Positions 26,919 through 36,160 of a stretch of DNA of 45,134 bases are shown here, one piece after another. The stretch is from assembly GCA_014382295.1 (NCBI GenBank), contig JACNJZ010000065.1:7085-52218 (forward strand), written 5' to 3'. Position numbers and translations under genes: made by a program. This DNA comes from Candidatus Desulfobia pelagia. Its GTDB lineage: Bacteria > Desulfobacterota > Desulfobulbia > Desulfobulbales > SURF-16. The notes under the pieces were generated by a model that was not told the origin of the DNA, ran no database searches, and saw nothing but the letters and a program-made list of their open reading frames with translations. How positions within the stretch are numbered: position 1 is the stretch's first letter; every line of letters begins with the position of its first letter.

Positions 26919-27860
26919 ATGGCACAGCGCACCTTATCCACAGGAACAAAACTCATCGCAACACTGGCCCTCCTTGCTGTTATGGCTGTTCTTTTTTTGT
27001 TTTTTCTCAATATGAATCAACGATCCGAGAAAAAAGCCATCACGACTATTGAACAGGAACGCCAGCAATGGGAGGAAAAAGCCTCAGCATTGGCAGAAAA
27101 AGTACCCGCAAATCATTCCACTGAGGAATCTACAGCCACATCTGACATTCAACCGCCATCATTTGAAGCAATTCCCCCGGCTGCACCAACCGAAAAAGAA
27201 TCCGATGCTGAAGAGATATGCCATAACACGACCCAGCGTTTTGACCATATCTTCGCTTATCTCGACAATCAGGAATACATCCAGCAATTGGGTTTCAAAA
27301 ATGGATCAAAAACCTACCTGTCCTCCATTGCAGAAAGACTCTACACCAACAAACCGAAAATTGTCCGGGAAACAGATTCCCTGCTTTCAATAATGCAGAA
27401 TACAGCTCACCTTTACCGGGTTCTCGGAAAAAAGGATATCGGCATCCTAAAGACTCTTCTGGAAAATGAAAAAGAGACTCTTGAGCCTATGCTGGCCTCC
27501 TTCTTCAGGGGCATTGACGAAAACAAACAATGCCTTGCCGGAAAATACCCTGTGACTCTTCCACTGGAAGAACTGTATGCTTATTCCACCTTTTTTCTAA
27601 ATACAATGGGCGGCCAGGCCTATCTTTTCAGACGTGATCCCGTCACCAGGATTCTTATAAAATATTATGCGATTCTCATCCTGCATAAAGCAAATGAGCA
27701 GGGTATTAATAAAGCTGGAGTTGATATCCGGTCGGGACTGAAAAATCTCATTGATGAGCTCCTTGTCTTCCAGGTTCTGCAAAAAAGAGATGAATATCTG
27801 AATACCCTGCTTGTGCTGCAATCCAAATACGATCAGCAGTATGGCATGGGTGGTAACTGA
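26919..27860 (+). CDS. Hypothetical membrane-anchored protein
   Basis: This 313-residue protein has one N-terminal helix (about 11-31), a short coiled coil (IEQERQQWEEKASALAEKV), a Pro/Glu-rich linker and a helical domain from about 95 to the end. No known domain is recognised. It has four cysteines or fewer and no catalytic motif. With its own promoter, a leader hairpin and a strong terminator, it is an independent single-gene unit. The likely location is the inner membrane with the body in the periplasm (inferred from the positive residues before the helix). Confidence 0.7.
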   Translation: MAQRTLSTGTKLIATLALLAVMAVLFLFFLNMNQRSEKKAITTIEQERQQWEEKASALAEKVPANHSTEESTATSDIQPPSFEAIPPAAPTEKESDAEEICHNTTQRFDHIFAYLDNQEYIQQLGFKNGSKTYLSSIAERLYTNKPKIVRETDSLLSIMQNTAHLYRVLGKKDIGILKTLLENEKETLEPMLASFFRGIDENKQCLAGKYPVTLPLEELYAYSTFFLNTMGGQAYLFRRDPVTRILIKYYAILILHKANEQGINKAGVDIRSGLKNLIDELLVFQVLQKRDEYLNTLLVLQSKYDQQYGMGGN

Positions 27861-27879
27861 CAGAGTACAAAAATAATAC

Positions 27880-27920
27880 GCATAAAAAAAGCGGGACATC
27901 ATGTCCCGCTTTTTTTATGC
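27880..27920. terminator. Bidirectional intrinsic terminator
   Basis: GCGGGACAT and ATGTCCCGC face each other, flanked by A7 on the left and T7 on the right, and the full pairing reaches 20 bases per arm. Read from either strand, a GC stem is followed by seven T, so it ends both the plus-strand gene and the convergent BAX inhibitor operon. Confidence 0.92.
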
Positions 27921-27952
27921 GCAAACTGCTGTTAAAGGTACCTTAAAACTGC

Positions 27953-28669
27953 CTAATCTCTATTACCCATAAAATGCAGCAGACTGATAAAAAGGTTTAT
28001 AAAATCAAGATACAGGGCAAGGGCACCGAGAATCGCACCTTTCCGTATGGCGGCTTCACCTTCCTCCATAATTCCTGATGCCCCAATCTGGGTGATCTTC
28101 TGCACATCATAGGCTGTCAGACCTGTAAAAACAAGAACGCCAACTGCTGAAACCACCCACGACATCATCGAACTCTGCAGAAAAATATTTACTACCGATG
28201 CTATGATCATCCCGATAAGGCCCATAAACATGAATGACCCAAGTCCGCTGAGATCTTTCTTTGTCACCAGGCCATAAATAGCCATGGCACCAAACATCCC
28301 TGCTGTCACAAAGAATGTCGTCGTCACTGATGTTGCAGTATAAATCAGCAGAATTACGGAAAGGGTGATCCCGTTTAAAGCGGAATAAAGAAGAAACAAC
28401 CCAGTGGCCACCTGAGGTGAAAGTTTCTGAATTCGAGATGACAGATAAAAAACAAGCCCCAGTTCACCCAGAATAATCCCCCATCGCATTAAGGGATTCA
28501 TAATAAAAATTTCCAGGGCCGCAGGGGTATTGGCCACAACGAATGCCACCACTCCGGTAATACCAAGACCAATTGCCATCCAGTTAAAGACCTTGGCAAG
28601 AAAAATAGTTGAAGCCTGGGTCTGAGCCTGACTGGCAGTAACTGCCTGATGATGCCTGTTTTCGTACAT
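27953..28669 (-). CDS. BAX inhibitor-1/YccA family membrane protein
   Basis: This 238-residue polytopic protein has about seven hydrophobic helices. Family segments such as YSALNGITLSVILLIYT, GLTAYDVQKI and ALALYLDFINLFISLL are present. Bacterial members are proposed to move calcium or to interact with FtsH protease; the role here is unknown. AGGAGGG lies before the ATG. It ends the RNase Z-like/AI-2E/BI-1 run, or has its own promoter in the 175-base gap upstream. Confidence 0.93.
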   Translation of the reverse strand: MYENRHHQAVTASQAQTQASTIFLAKVFNWMAIGLGITGVVAFVVANTPAALEIFIMNPLMRWGIILGELGLVFYLSSRIQKLSPQVATGLFLLYSALNGITLSVILLIYTATSVTTTFFVTAGMFGAMAIYGLVTKKDLSGLGSFMFMGLIGMIIASVVNIFLQSSMMSWVVSAVGVLVFTGLTAYDVQKITQIGASGIMEEGEAAIRKGAILGALALYLDFINLFISLLHFMGNRD

Positions 28670-28844
28670 TTCTTTAAAACCCTCCTGATAAAATTATCTT
28701 AACCATATCGTTAATACAGCACGCATACTAACTATAGGCAACTTTACATAAGTTCTGTTCAAAACAGCAGCCCCAAACAGACTCTTAGACTGTAATCATA
28801 ACCGGATATTTGGCAATGCCTGCCTTCTATTTTTCACTACTATT

Positions 28845-29900
28845 TTATTTTCCACTCATGAGCACAGCCACTGTTCTGGTTGAATCAAGCTGCTCACAGG
28901 CAATTTTAATTGCTGCTGTCAATGGTACGGAAAGAAGCATACCCGGGATCCCCCACATCCAGCCCCAGAACACCAGCGAAAGAAGCACCACCAGAGGGCT
29001 TAGATTGAGACCCTTACCCATTACTTTTGGCTCCACATAATTACCGACAACAGTCTGTATTGCCACCAGCAGCAAAGCCACAATAAACATTTTACCAAAC
29101 GATCCGGAATCAAAAAGAGACACAGCAACAGGAGGAATTACAGCAATAAGAGAACCAATATTAGGAATGAAATTGAGCAGAAAAGCAAGCACCCCCCAAA
29201 GCACCGCGAAAGGAACCTGGAGAGCCAACAGTATCAGAGTAACGAGAATACCTGTCAGAATACTTATAAGCGTTTTAAGTCCCAAATATCCCTGAACAGC
29301 CTTATTAATACGGCCAAGCGCATCAAGAACTGATTCAGATCGGCTTTTCCCAAATCCCAGAACAATACGTTTTGCAAAACTTTCTCTTTCTGCGAGCATA
29401 AATACCATGAACAGAAAAACCCAGATCATATTGCCAAGAAAAGAAAAAAAGGAACCGCTGAGCCGCTGCACCAGAGTCCCAACAGGTTTCAAATCCATCT
29501 CGCTGAAACTCTTGAGAAACGAGCCATACACCTCTCTTACCTGATCCGGACTGATGTTCAGCCAGGCCAGAATACTTCGTGAATATACCCAGAATTTCTC
29601 TTCAAAAACGGGAAGCTGCCCCTGAAATTCTTTTATATTCACACTTACCAGTCTGCCGAGCAGGTAAATCAATCCAACTATAAATAAAATAACAATAAGC
29701 GTTCTTATAAAACTAGGCAGGGGAAATCGTTGAAGAAAATCGAGCGGAATCCCTAGAGCATAGCAAAAAAGCAATGAGATGCTAAGGGGGATAAATAAAA
29801 AGGCCATGGTCTTGAGAATTACTGTAAGCAGAACAAGCAGCAACACCCAGGATGCAACCTTTACAATTCCCATTGCCGGTTCATGTGATTCATTTTTCAT
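28845..29900 (-). CDS. AI-2E family transporter (PerM/TqsA-like)
   Basis: This 351-residue inner-membrane protein has about eight helices and the family block FLLNFIPNIGSLIAVIPPV, with GYLGLKTLIS and PKVMGKGLNLSPLVVLL further along. Members export autoinducer-2 or act as sodium/proton antiporters, so the substrate cannot be told from sequence. It lies 35 bases after the RNase Z-like gene on the same strand. Confidence 0.92.
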   Translation of the reverse strand: MKNESHEPAMGIVKVASWVLLLVLLTVILKTMAFLFIPLSISLLFCYALGIPLDFLQRFPLPSFIRTLIVILFIVGLIYLLGRLVSVNIKEFQGQLPVFEEKFWVYSRSILAWLNISPDQVREVYGSFLKSFSEMDLKPVGTLVQRLSGSFFSFLGNMIWVFLFMVFMLAERESFAKRIVLGFGKSRSESVLDALGRINKAVQGYLGLKTLISILTGILVTLILLALQVPFAVLWGVLAFLLNFIPNIGSLIAVIPPVAVSLFDSGSFGKMFIVALLLVAIQTVVGNYVEPKVMGKGLNLSPLVVLLSLVFWGWMWGIPGMLLSVPLTAAIKIACEQLDSTRTVAVLMSGK

Positions 29901-29935
29901 TTGTATTTACCAGTGTCATCATTCAAATATACTTT

Positions 29936-30688
29936 TCAGAGATAAAAAATATCTCCTGATTCCGGCAAAAAAGCATTAAAGGAAACACTCTGTACTGCCG
30001 CGACGATGCGATCATACTGCTCTCCCCTTTCTGTCCTGTCAACATGAACCAATGCAAGGTTTTTCGCCTTGGCTTTTTCAGCAAACTCAAGACTTTTTTT
30101 AACATTTCCATGTCCCGGTGCAACGTTGTTCATCCAGAAAGACTCATGAATAATGAGGTCACATCCTGATGCCAAAGCGAGGGTTTTTGCAGTAGGTTTT
30201 CCATCACCGCTGTAAAAAAGTGAATGACTGTCATCTTCGATGCGTACAGAAAGGCAGCGCTGAGAATGAACATTTTCGGCTGTTTTCCAGAGCACGGAAC
30301 CTGTTTTCATACAACCTTCAGGTTCCAATTCAACGATTTCCAGCCTGAATTTCAGCCTCCTGAGAAAATCGGGATAAGCAAGCTCCATGACCTGCACAAT
30401 CTTTTCTTTAATCCCGGCTTGACCACATATCTGCAATGGTTTCGATCTGCCCATTTGCCAGAAACGCAAAAGCAGTAATGGAATACCAAAAAAATGGTCT
30501 CCATGGAAATGAGATATCCATACCGCATCGAGCTCATCCGGATCATCACACAGGGCAAAGTAGTTATGGGGCACTGTAAAACCGCAATCGAGAAGAATCC
30601 GTTCATTGCCGGCTGTCTTGACATGGATTGAGGTGTTCGGTTGACGCGCATCACAGGCCTCTCCAACACCGAGAAAACAAATTTCCAT
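29936..30688 (-). CDS. RNase Z-like metallo-beta-lactamase fold hydrolase
   Basis: This 250-residue enzyme has the zinc motif HFHGDH (His60, His62, Asp64, His65) with further ligands in YSGDGKPT, HESF and LVHVDR. The FLGVGEA start and layout match the ribonuclease Z/arylsulfatase-like branch, which cleaves 3' trailers of tRNA precursors or acts on esters. The flexible exosite arm of true RNase Z is not evident, so a related MBL-fold hydrolase is possible. GAGGG precedes the ATG. It is the first gene of the run towards the AI-2E and BI-1 genes. Confidence 0.82.
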   Translation of the reverse strand: MEICFLGVGEACDARQPNTSIHVKTAGNERILLDCGFTVPHNYFALCDDPDELDAVWISHFHGDHFFGIPLLLLRFWQMGRSKPLQICGQAGIKEKIVQVMELAYPDFLRRLKFRLEIVELEPEGCMKTGSVLWKTAENVHSQRCLSVRIEDDSHSLFYSGDGKPTAKTLALASGCDLIIHESFWMNNVAPGHGNVKKSLEFAEKAKAKNLALVHVDRTERGEQYDRIVAAVQSVSFNAFLPESGDIFYL

Positions 30689-30834
30689 AGCGTCTTGCCC
30701 TCAGACCATTCCAAAGAAATAAAAAAAGATCAAATTCATAGCACCACTATGGATTAAAATAGTTTATTATGCAAGATTGCACCGCACATTTTCAATAGGT
30801 GAATACTTTTTACCAGGGCCTCAACACATAAAGC

Positions 30835-33800
30835 ATGCATGATCATATACCCCTCACACGCAGTCAGTTAATAACAGGCTACAGCTCCCTGTCTGACTTT
30901 GAGAAGACAGTGCTCCAGCTTGCCTCTGTTATCTTTGAGCCGGCAAATCAGGAAATTATAGCAAGTTGTCTCGTCCATATGGGATTTGACCTCAAAGATA
31001 ATTTCATCGATGACAACAGGCCGCTTTCCGCCCTTCTCCGCAAGCTCCAGGACCGCCATCTCTTGACCTGGAAATACCAATGTCATCCCCTTATCGTGGA
31101 GATTATGACACGGAAGGCACGCAGTGCAGGAATCCTGGAAAAAATGTCTGCCGCCGCCCAGGAAGAGTTGCCGGCCACTGAAGAACAGATCAATTCCATC
31201 CCCCATAAAACAGAACGTCTCCTGCGAGAAATCCGCATAGGGCTCTACAATAATAACATCTCGCACGCTAACAGTTTCCTGGTCCGCTTTCATGATCTGC
31301 ATGACCCCTCCAGGACGGAATCCCCCCTTATCAAGATCATCAATAACCCTTTCGACGCTGTCTGGTTCCGTGAACTTCCCGTCTACCTGCAGCTTCATGC
31401 CCTCCATGAAATTTCAAAACACTGCCTGAAAGACATGGAACCTTTCGAACCGGTCATGGATTACCTCATGGCGCAGGAAACGCTTCAATCCATACCGGAA
31501 GAAGGGAAACCTTCCCTGTATTATCTGCGCATAAACAACCTGCTCATGCAGGGAAAATTAGATAAAGCCAGTCAGGAAATCGCCATGGCCGGCGAAAATA
31601 TAACATCATCGGGTCTTCGCGGCTGGGCAGCCTATCTTGCGGCAATACCCAATGAAGCCATCAACTCCTTCGAGGCCGATCTCAAGATCTTGCGTAACAA
31701 GGGGCAATCCCGAAATCTCTTTTTCACTGGTCCAGAAGGCCTGTTTTTTATTCTGTCGCTCTTAAAATCCAACGATTATTCCCAGTTTCCCAGAATCAAA
31801 CGATTCGTTTCAATTATCGAATCAACCCAACCCGGCAGCTATCTTCTTGAAAGTTACCGGGCCCTTCTGGCAGTATGCAGTGCCAAACTGGAAAATTTTC
31901 AATCTGATTATTCGATCAGTATCTGGAAACCTGGTCCTAAAAACTCCATCACCACCCTTTTTCAGGGGTTATGTCAGTACTGGCTCCATGGCCGGCTCGA
32001 CAAAGCACAGATTGACGAAATTCAGAACTACCGGGAAAAAGCCCAGGAATACGGCTACCAATGGCTGTCCCAGGAATACGACATTCTGCTTTCACTCTCA
32101 TCAGGGGAACTTTTCGACAGCACCCATACTATTTCACAATCTTCTGTTGTTTCAGTCTTTCAACAGGAGACACCATGGCAGCGTGCTTTAAAATCTCTTG
32201 AGATTGTCGGGTTAAAATCCGGAGAAGACGAAACTGCAGGAAGTTCTTCACGCCTCATCTGGCTTATTGCCTACGACAACGGTTTCATTTCCATAACCCC
32301 AAGGGAACAGAAAAAAACGATACGGGGCACATGGAGCAAAGGAAGGTCTATCGCCCTCAAGCGTCTTGCAGAAGAGATGCAGTTAGACTTTCTCACCCTG
32401 CAGGACCAGCAAATCTGCTCAACTCTTTATCGCCGCCAATCGTCCACAGATTCTTCCTATGATTTCTATATGGAAAACACTCTTTCTCTTCTCATTGGAC
32501 ACCCTCTCCTTTTCCTGAAAAAATCACCGTCAACCCCTGTTGAACTGCTTCGGGGTGAGCCGGAACTTGTTGTGACAAATCAAGGCAACAAACTGCTCCT
32601 TCATTTTTCTCCCTATAATTTAGAAGAAAAAACTGTTGTCACCCAAGAGACAGCCACCAGGTTCAAAGTAATTACCTTTACCGTGCAGCATCGCAGAATA
32701 GCTGAAATTATCGGCAACGATGGACTTCTTGTTCCGGCATCCGCAAAGGCACAAGTGGCACAAACTTTAGGCAAACTGGCGGCATCCCTGACAGTGTATT
32801 CCGACATAGGCGCATCGTATGACGATATCGTCAAGATCGCCCCGGATTCACGTATTTTCATACAAATACTGCCCCTTGGAGCAGGCTTTCGCCTCTCAAT
32901 TCTGGTGAAACCACTGGGGCCACATGGCCCGGCCTTACTTCCCGGATATGGAACCACAACACTCATCGCTGAAATACAGGGAAAACGTCTTCATACCTAC
33001 CGTAATCTCGATGAAGAAAAAAGGACCAGTCTTGAAATTGAAAACGGCTGCCCTACCCTTGCCAGCTTATCTGACTCAAGTGGCGAATGGCTGTTTGATG
33101 ATCCCACCCACTGCCTGAACGTCTTATCGGAACTTGAGAACATCAGCGGTGACCACATCATAGTTGAATGGCCAGAAGGAGAAAAATTAACAATAAAACA
33201 GGAAGTTACTTTCAACAAATTCCATGTCCGTGTTCACAAAAAACAAGACTGGTTCTCCCTGGACGGCACCCTGGAGATCGATGCCGACACCGTTCTTGAC
33301 ATGCAGCAGCTGCTCAACCTTATCACCACACACCCGGGGAAATTTATTCCAATCGGCAAAGGGGAATTTATCGCCCTGTCGAAAAAATTTCGCGCCAAAC
33401 TTGAAGAACTCGCCATTATATCCGAACAACAGGGTGAAAAGAGGTTTATTCGACCCCTGGCCAGCCTGGCCCTGGAAGATTTCGCCATCAATGGAAGTAT
33501 TCTGGAAAGTGATATTCACTGGCAGAGTCAAATCCACAAAATGCACGAAGCCCAGGAGCTGCATCCGGAACTCCCCTCTACTCTCCAGGCCGAACTCCGC
33601 GACTACCAGATCGAAGGTTTTGTCTGGCTGGCACGCCTGGCACACTGGGGTGTTGGCGGCTGCCTGGCTGACGATATGGGACTTGGTAAAACAATACAGG
33701 CCCTGGCAGTCATCCTTGCCAAAGCACATCTTGGCCCCTCAATTGTTGTGGCGCCAACTTCGGTATGTTTTAACTGGATCCAGGAAATTGAACGTTTTAC

Positions 33801-34959
33801 TCCTACGTTAAACCCCATCCTTTTCGGAAGTGCAGGCAGAGAACACACGGTCCAGACCTTAAAAAGTTTTGATATTCTCATTACCAGTTACGGGCTTTTA
33901 CAGCAGGAATCAGAACTTCTCTCATCGCTGAACTGGCAAACCATTATTCTTGATGAAGCTCAGGCTATTAAAAATATAGCCACAAAACGCTCTAAAGCAG
34001 CAATGTCCCTAAAGGGCGAACTCAAAATTATCACAACTGGAACCCCTGTAGAAAATCATTTAGGAGAACTCTGGAATCTTTTCAATTTCATTAATCCCGG
34101 CCTTCTCGGCTCTCTTGATCAGTTCAATCGTCGATTCATAAACCCCATAGCAAAACATAAAGATAAATCTGTCCTTAGAAAATTAAAAAAACTCATCTCT
34201 CCTTTTATCCTCAGGCGGATAAAAAGTCAGGTTCTTGAAGAACTTCCTCCAAAAACCGAAATAGTACTACAGGTCGACCTGAGTGAGGAAGAAGCAATAT
34301 TTTATGAAGCGATCCGGAGAAACGCCCTGGATCATATTGATAAAACGAACCATCCCGGGCATCGGCAAATGATGATATTATCGGGCATCATGAAATTGAG
34401 AAGAGCCTGTTGTGCCCCCAGTCTGGTTCATCCCGAAACCTCTCTCTCCAGTTCAAAACTGCAGCTTTTTAAAACGATACTTTCAGAACTACGGGAAAAC
34501 AATCACAAGGCACTGGTGTTCAGCCAGTTTGTCTCCTATCTTAAAATAATCAGATCCCATCTGGATGCTGCCGGCATCAATTACCGCTATCTTGACGGTT
34601 CTACTCCAACCAGGAAGCGCCAGGAAGAGGTGGAAGCTTTTCAGGCCGGCGACGGAGATGTTTTCCTTATAAGCCTTAAGGCCGGCGGAACCGGTTTGAA
34701 CCTCACCGCAGCTGACTACGTCATTCATATGGACCCATGGTGGAATCCTGCGGTTGAAGATCAGGCCTCAAACAGGGCGCACCGAATAGGACAGCAGCAC
34801 CCTGTAACAATTTATCGCCTCATAACAAAAAATACCATTGAGGAAAAGATAGTAAAACTGCACCAGGAAAAGCGGAAACTAGCTGACACACTTCTTGAAG
34901 GCACAGATATAAGTCATAAATTAAGCAGTGAAGAACTTCTTTCCCTTCTCAGAGAATAA
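30835..34959 (+). CDS. Large SNF2-family helicase/ATPase
   Basis: This 1374-residue protein has the DNA-translocase core at the C-terminus. Motif I is DDMGLGKT (946-953), motif II is DEAQ (1040-1043), and the second lobe runs from KALVFSQF through YLDGSTPTRKRQ to motif VI NRAHRIGQ (1313-1320). A bacterial SNF2-associated domain lies before the core (about 790-920). The first 700 residues are an unfamiliar helical region that opens with a winged-helix-like stretch. Such proteins remodel nucleic acid-protein complexes, for example RNA polymerase recycling (RapA-like) or defence. No nuclease or methylase gene is next to it. It stands alone, with divergent genes upstream and a terminator region downstream. 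Confidence 0.93.
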   Translation: MHDHIPLTRSQLITGYSSLSDFEKTVLQLASVIFEPANQEIIASCLVHMGFDLKDNFIDDNRPLSALLRKLQDRHLLTWKYQCHPLIVEIMTRKARSAGILEKMSAAAQEELPATEEQINSIPHKTERLLREIRIGLYNNNISHANSFLVRFHDLHDPSRTESPLIKIINNPFDAVWFRELPVYLQLHALHEISKHCLKDMEPFEPVMDYLMAQETLQSIPEEGKPSLYYLRINNLLMQGKLDKASQEIAMAGENITSSGLRGWAAYLAAIPNEAINSFEADLKILRNKGQSRNLFFTGPEGLFFILSLLKSNDYSQFPRIKRFVSIIESTQPGSYLLESYRALLAVCSAKLENFQSDYSISIWKPGPKNSITTLFQGLCQYWLHGRLDKAQIDEIQNYREKAQEYGYQWLSQEYDILLSLSSGELFDSTHTISQSSVVSVFQQETPWQRALKSLEIVGLKSGEDETAGSSSRLIWLIAYDNGFISITPREQKKTIRGTWSKGRSIALKRLAEEMQLDFLTLQDQQICSTLYRRQSSTDSSYDFYMENTLSLLIGHPLLFLKKSPSTPVELLRGEPELVVTNQGNKLLLHFSPYNLEEKTVVTQETATRFKVITFTVQHRRIAEIIGNDGLLVPASAKAQVAQTLGKLAASLTVYSDIGASYDDIVKIAPDSRIFIQILPLGAGFRLSILVKPLGPHGPALLPGYGTTTLIAEIQGKRLHTYRNLDEEKRTSLEIENGCPTLASLSDSSGEWLFDDPTHCLNVLSELENISGDHIIVEWPEGEKLTIKQEVTFNKFHVRVHKKQDWFSLDGTLEIDADTVLDMQQLLNLITTHPGKFIPIGKGEFIALSKKFRAKLEELAIISEQQGEKRFIRPLASLALEDFAINGSILESDIHWQSQIHKMHEAQELHPELPSTLQAELRDYQIEGFVWLARLAHWGVGGCLADDMGLGKTIQALAVILAKAHLGPSIVVAPTSVCFNWIQEIERFTPTLNPILFGSAGREHTVQTLKSFDILITSYGLLQQESELLSSLNWQTIILDEAQAIKNIATKRSKAAMSLKGELKIITTGTPVENHLGELWNLFNFINPGLLGSLDQFNRRFINPIAKHKDKSVLRKLKKLISPFILRRIKSQVLEELPPKTEIVLQVDLSEEEAIFYEAIRRNALDHIDKTNHPGHRQMMILSGIMKLRRACCAPSLVHPETSLSSSKLQLFKTILSELRENNHKALVFSQFVSYLKIIRSHLDAAGINYRYLDGSTPTRKRQEEVEAFQAGDGDVFLISLKAGGTGLNLTAADYVIHMDPWWNPAVEDQASNRAHRIGQQHPVTIYRLITKNTIEEKIVKLHQEKRKLADTLLEGTDISHKLSSEELLSLLRE

Positions 34960-34980
34960 TTCCCATACCGAGCCTCTTCA

Positions 34981-35016
34981 AAAAAAAGGCAGAGCCGCAT
35001 TATCGACTCTGCCTTT
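34981..35016 (-). terminator. Terminator of the small secreted protein gene
   Basis: AAAGGCAGAG (34985-34994) pairs with CTCTGCCTTT (35007-35016). Read on the minus strand the stem is followed by eight T, directly after that gene's stop. It may also slow transcription leaving the helicase gene on the plus strand, where the tail has only three T. Confidence 0.85.
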
Positions 35017-35046
35017 GAACATACACAACTATAAAAATCTTATTTT

Positions 35047-35406
35047 TTACAGATCAGAACCTGCCGCAGGTTTCACCTTAAGGGCTCTATCTCTGATATT
35101 GGCGATATGAACTGCGTTAATCTCCTCAAAAGATATCCCCTCTGAATGCATGGAATCATCGGACTGATACTTAACCCGTGATGAAGCAATAATTATCCTG
35201 TCTTGCCTATCATTGTATGGCATTCCTTCGCAGGTCATACTTTCAACAGTGTCATCGTGTATTGCAGCCGTCAACAATATTTTATGTGAGCTGGCATGTT
35301 CATCAGGTCCTTCTGAAAAATCACAGGCTCCGGCATTTGAAATCCCACCGAATACTACCAAAACCATAAAAGTAAAAACAACTTGTAACATCTCATTTTT
35401 TTTCAT
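35047..35406 (-). CDS. Small secreted protein, unknown function
   Basis: This 119-residue protein has a signal peptide (hydrophobic 8-24, ending SNAGA). The mature part has two cysteines (CDFSEGPDEHASS and MTCEGMPY), could form one disulfide, and is otherwise unrecognised. It is real on present evidence: GAGGG lies before the ATG and a clean terminator follows the stop. No neighbour hints at its role. Confidence 0.72.
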   Translation of the reverse strand: MKKNEMLQVVFTFMVLVVFGGISNAGACDFSEGPDEHASSHKILLTAAIHDDTVESMTCEGMPYNDRQDRIIIASSRVKYQSDDSMHSEGISFEEINAVHIANIRDRALKVKPAAGSDL

Positions 35407-35926
35407 CTATTTTCCCTCATCTTTTCTTAAATTTGTAAAAACACATCCAACGCAATTGTAGAGTAATTTGCAATTATTGTTCCATTCCCAAGACAGGCCC
35501 CTAACAATCTTAAATCCCATGTACTTTCAATGAGTTGGTCCATAAACCCCAATGTAACAAAATGAAAACAATAAACAACAGGGTACTTTTACCCTAACAA
35601 ATCACTTTTGTCATTGGGTTATTTGGCGCATTCCTACATTACAACCTACAGCTTCATTATATGAATTTCCTGCATACAATAGGTTCATTAATGGTACAAT
35701 ACGTATTGAAACAGTTTAATAATCAGGCAGAAATACATACAATAAGGAGAAGAACTGTCCCGATATCCCCTTGACAATTTAGATTAATTGGTCAAAAACA
35801 TAAGGCAACCTTGAAAAACCATGCAGGAATCAAACACATGAGGCTTCGGACTACGCAATTCCCTGCAAACCATTGCTATAACTGATCCTCTCCATCGAAA
35901 TCCTCAAAAAGGAGTAATGCAGGCTA
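35407..35926. other. Long leader region upstream of the symporter operon
   Basis: This 520-base gap has no gene. It holds a 6-base hairpin AGGGTA-CTTT-TACCCT (35580-35595), a perfect 12-base palindrome CAATACGTATTG (35697-35708), a TTGACA box at 35771 without a convincing -10 at normal spacing, and AAGGCAACCTTGAAAAA (35802-35818), a match to one end of the family 1 repeat. AAGGAG before the 77-codon gene is the only ribosome site. Confidence 0.5.
35802..35818 (+). repeat. Solo end of the family 1 palindromic repeat
   Basis: AAGGCAACCTTGAAAAA equals the start of copy A read on its reverse strand (AGGCAACCTTGAAAAATTG). Only the end is present, so it is a remnant or an independent short motif. 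Confidence 0.5.
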
Positions 35927-36160
35927 ATGGATTCAGAAAAACAGAAAAATTCCAGGCTGATCATCTTCTTTTTCATAGGGGTGATCCTTCTCAATTACCC
36001 TATTCTTTCTCTATTCAGCGACAACGAAAGAAACGTTTTCGGCATTCCCTTACTCTACGCCTTTGTTTTTACCACATGGGCCCTGCTTATTTTTATTACC
36101 GCCCTTACTGTCAGGTACACCGGGAATAAAACTTCCCAGCACACCGACAAGGCACAATAA
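35927..36160 (+). CDS. Small membrane subunit of the symporter-sensor
   Basis: This 77-residue protein has two hydrophobic helices (about 11-30 and 39-62) joined by a short polar loop and a hydrophilic tail. Its stop overlaps the start of the symporter-HD-GYP gene (TAATG), so the two are made together. Small two-helix proteins precede several sodium:solute symporter families (DUF3311 or DUF4212-type companions), and this one has that size and place, though I cannot assign it to either family. AGGAG lies upstream with a 12-base spacing. Confidence 0.72.
   Translation: MDSEKQKNSRLIIFFFIGVILLNYPILSLFSDNERNVFGIPLLYAFVFTTWALLIFITALTVRYTGNKTSQHTDKAQ

Noticed and set aside
33224-33811. 195-codon ORF inside the SNF2 helicase gene
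   Set aside because: Same-strand shadow of a gene with intact helicase motifs; composition is not protein-like.
35697-35708. Start of a CRISPR or tandem repeat array near the palindrome CAATACGTATTG
   Set aside because: The motif occurs once and no regularly spaced repeats were seen anywhere in the window.
35917-36129. 70-codon ORF overlapping the 77-codon membrane protein
   Set aside because: The other frame encodes two clear membrane helices and is coupled to the symporter; this one is its shadow.
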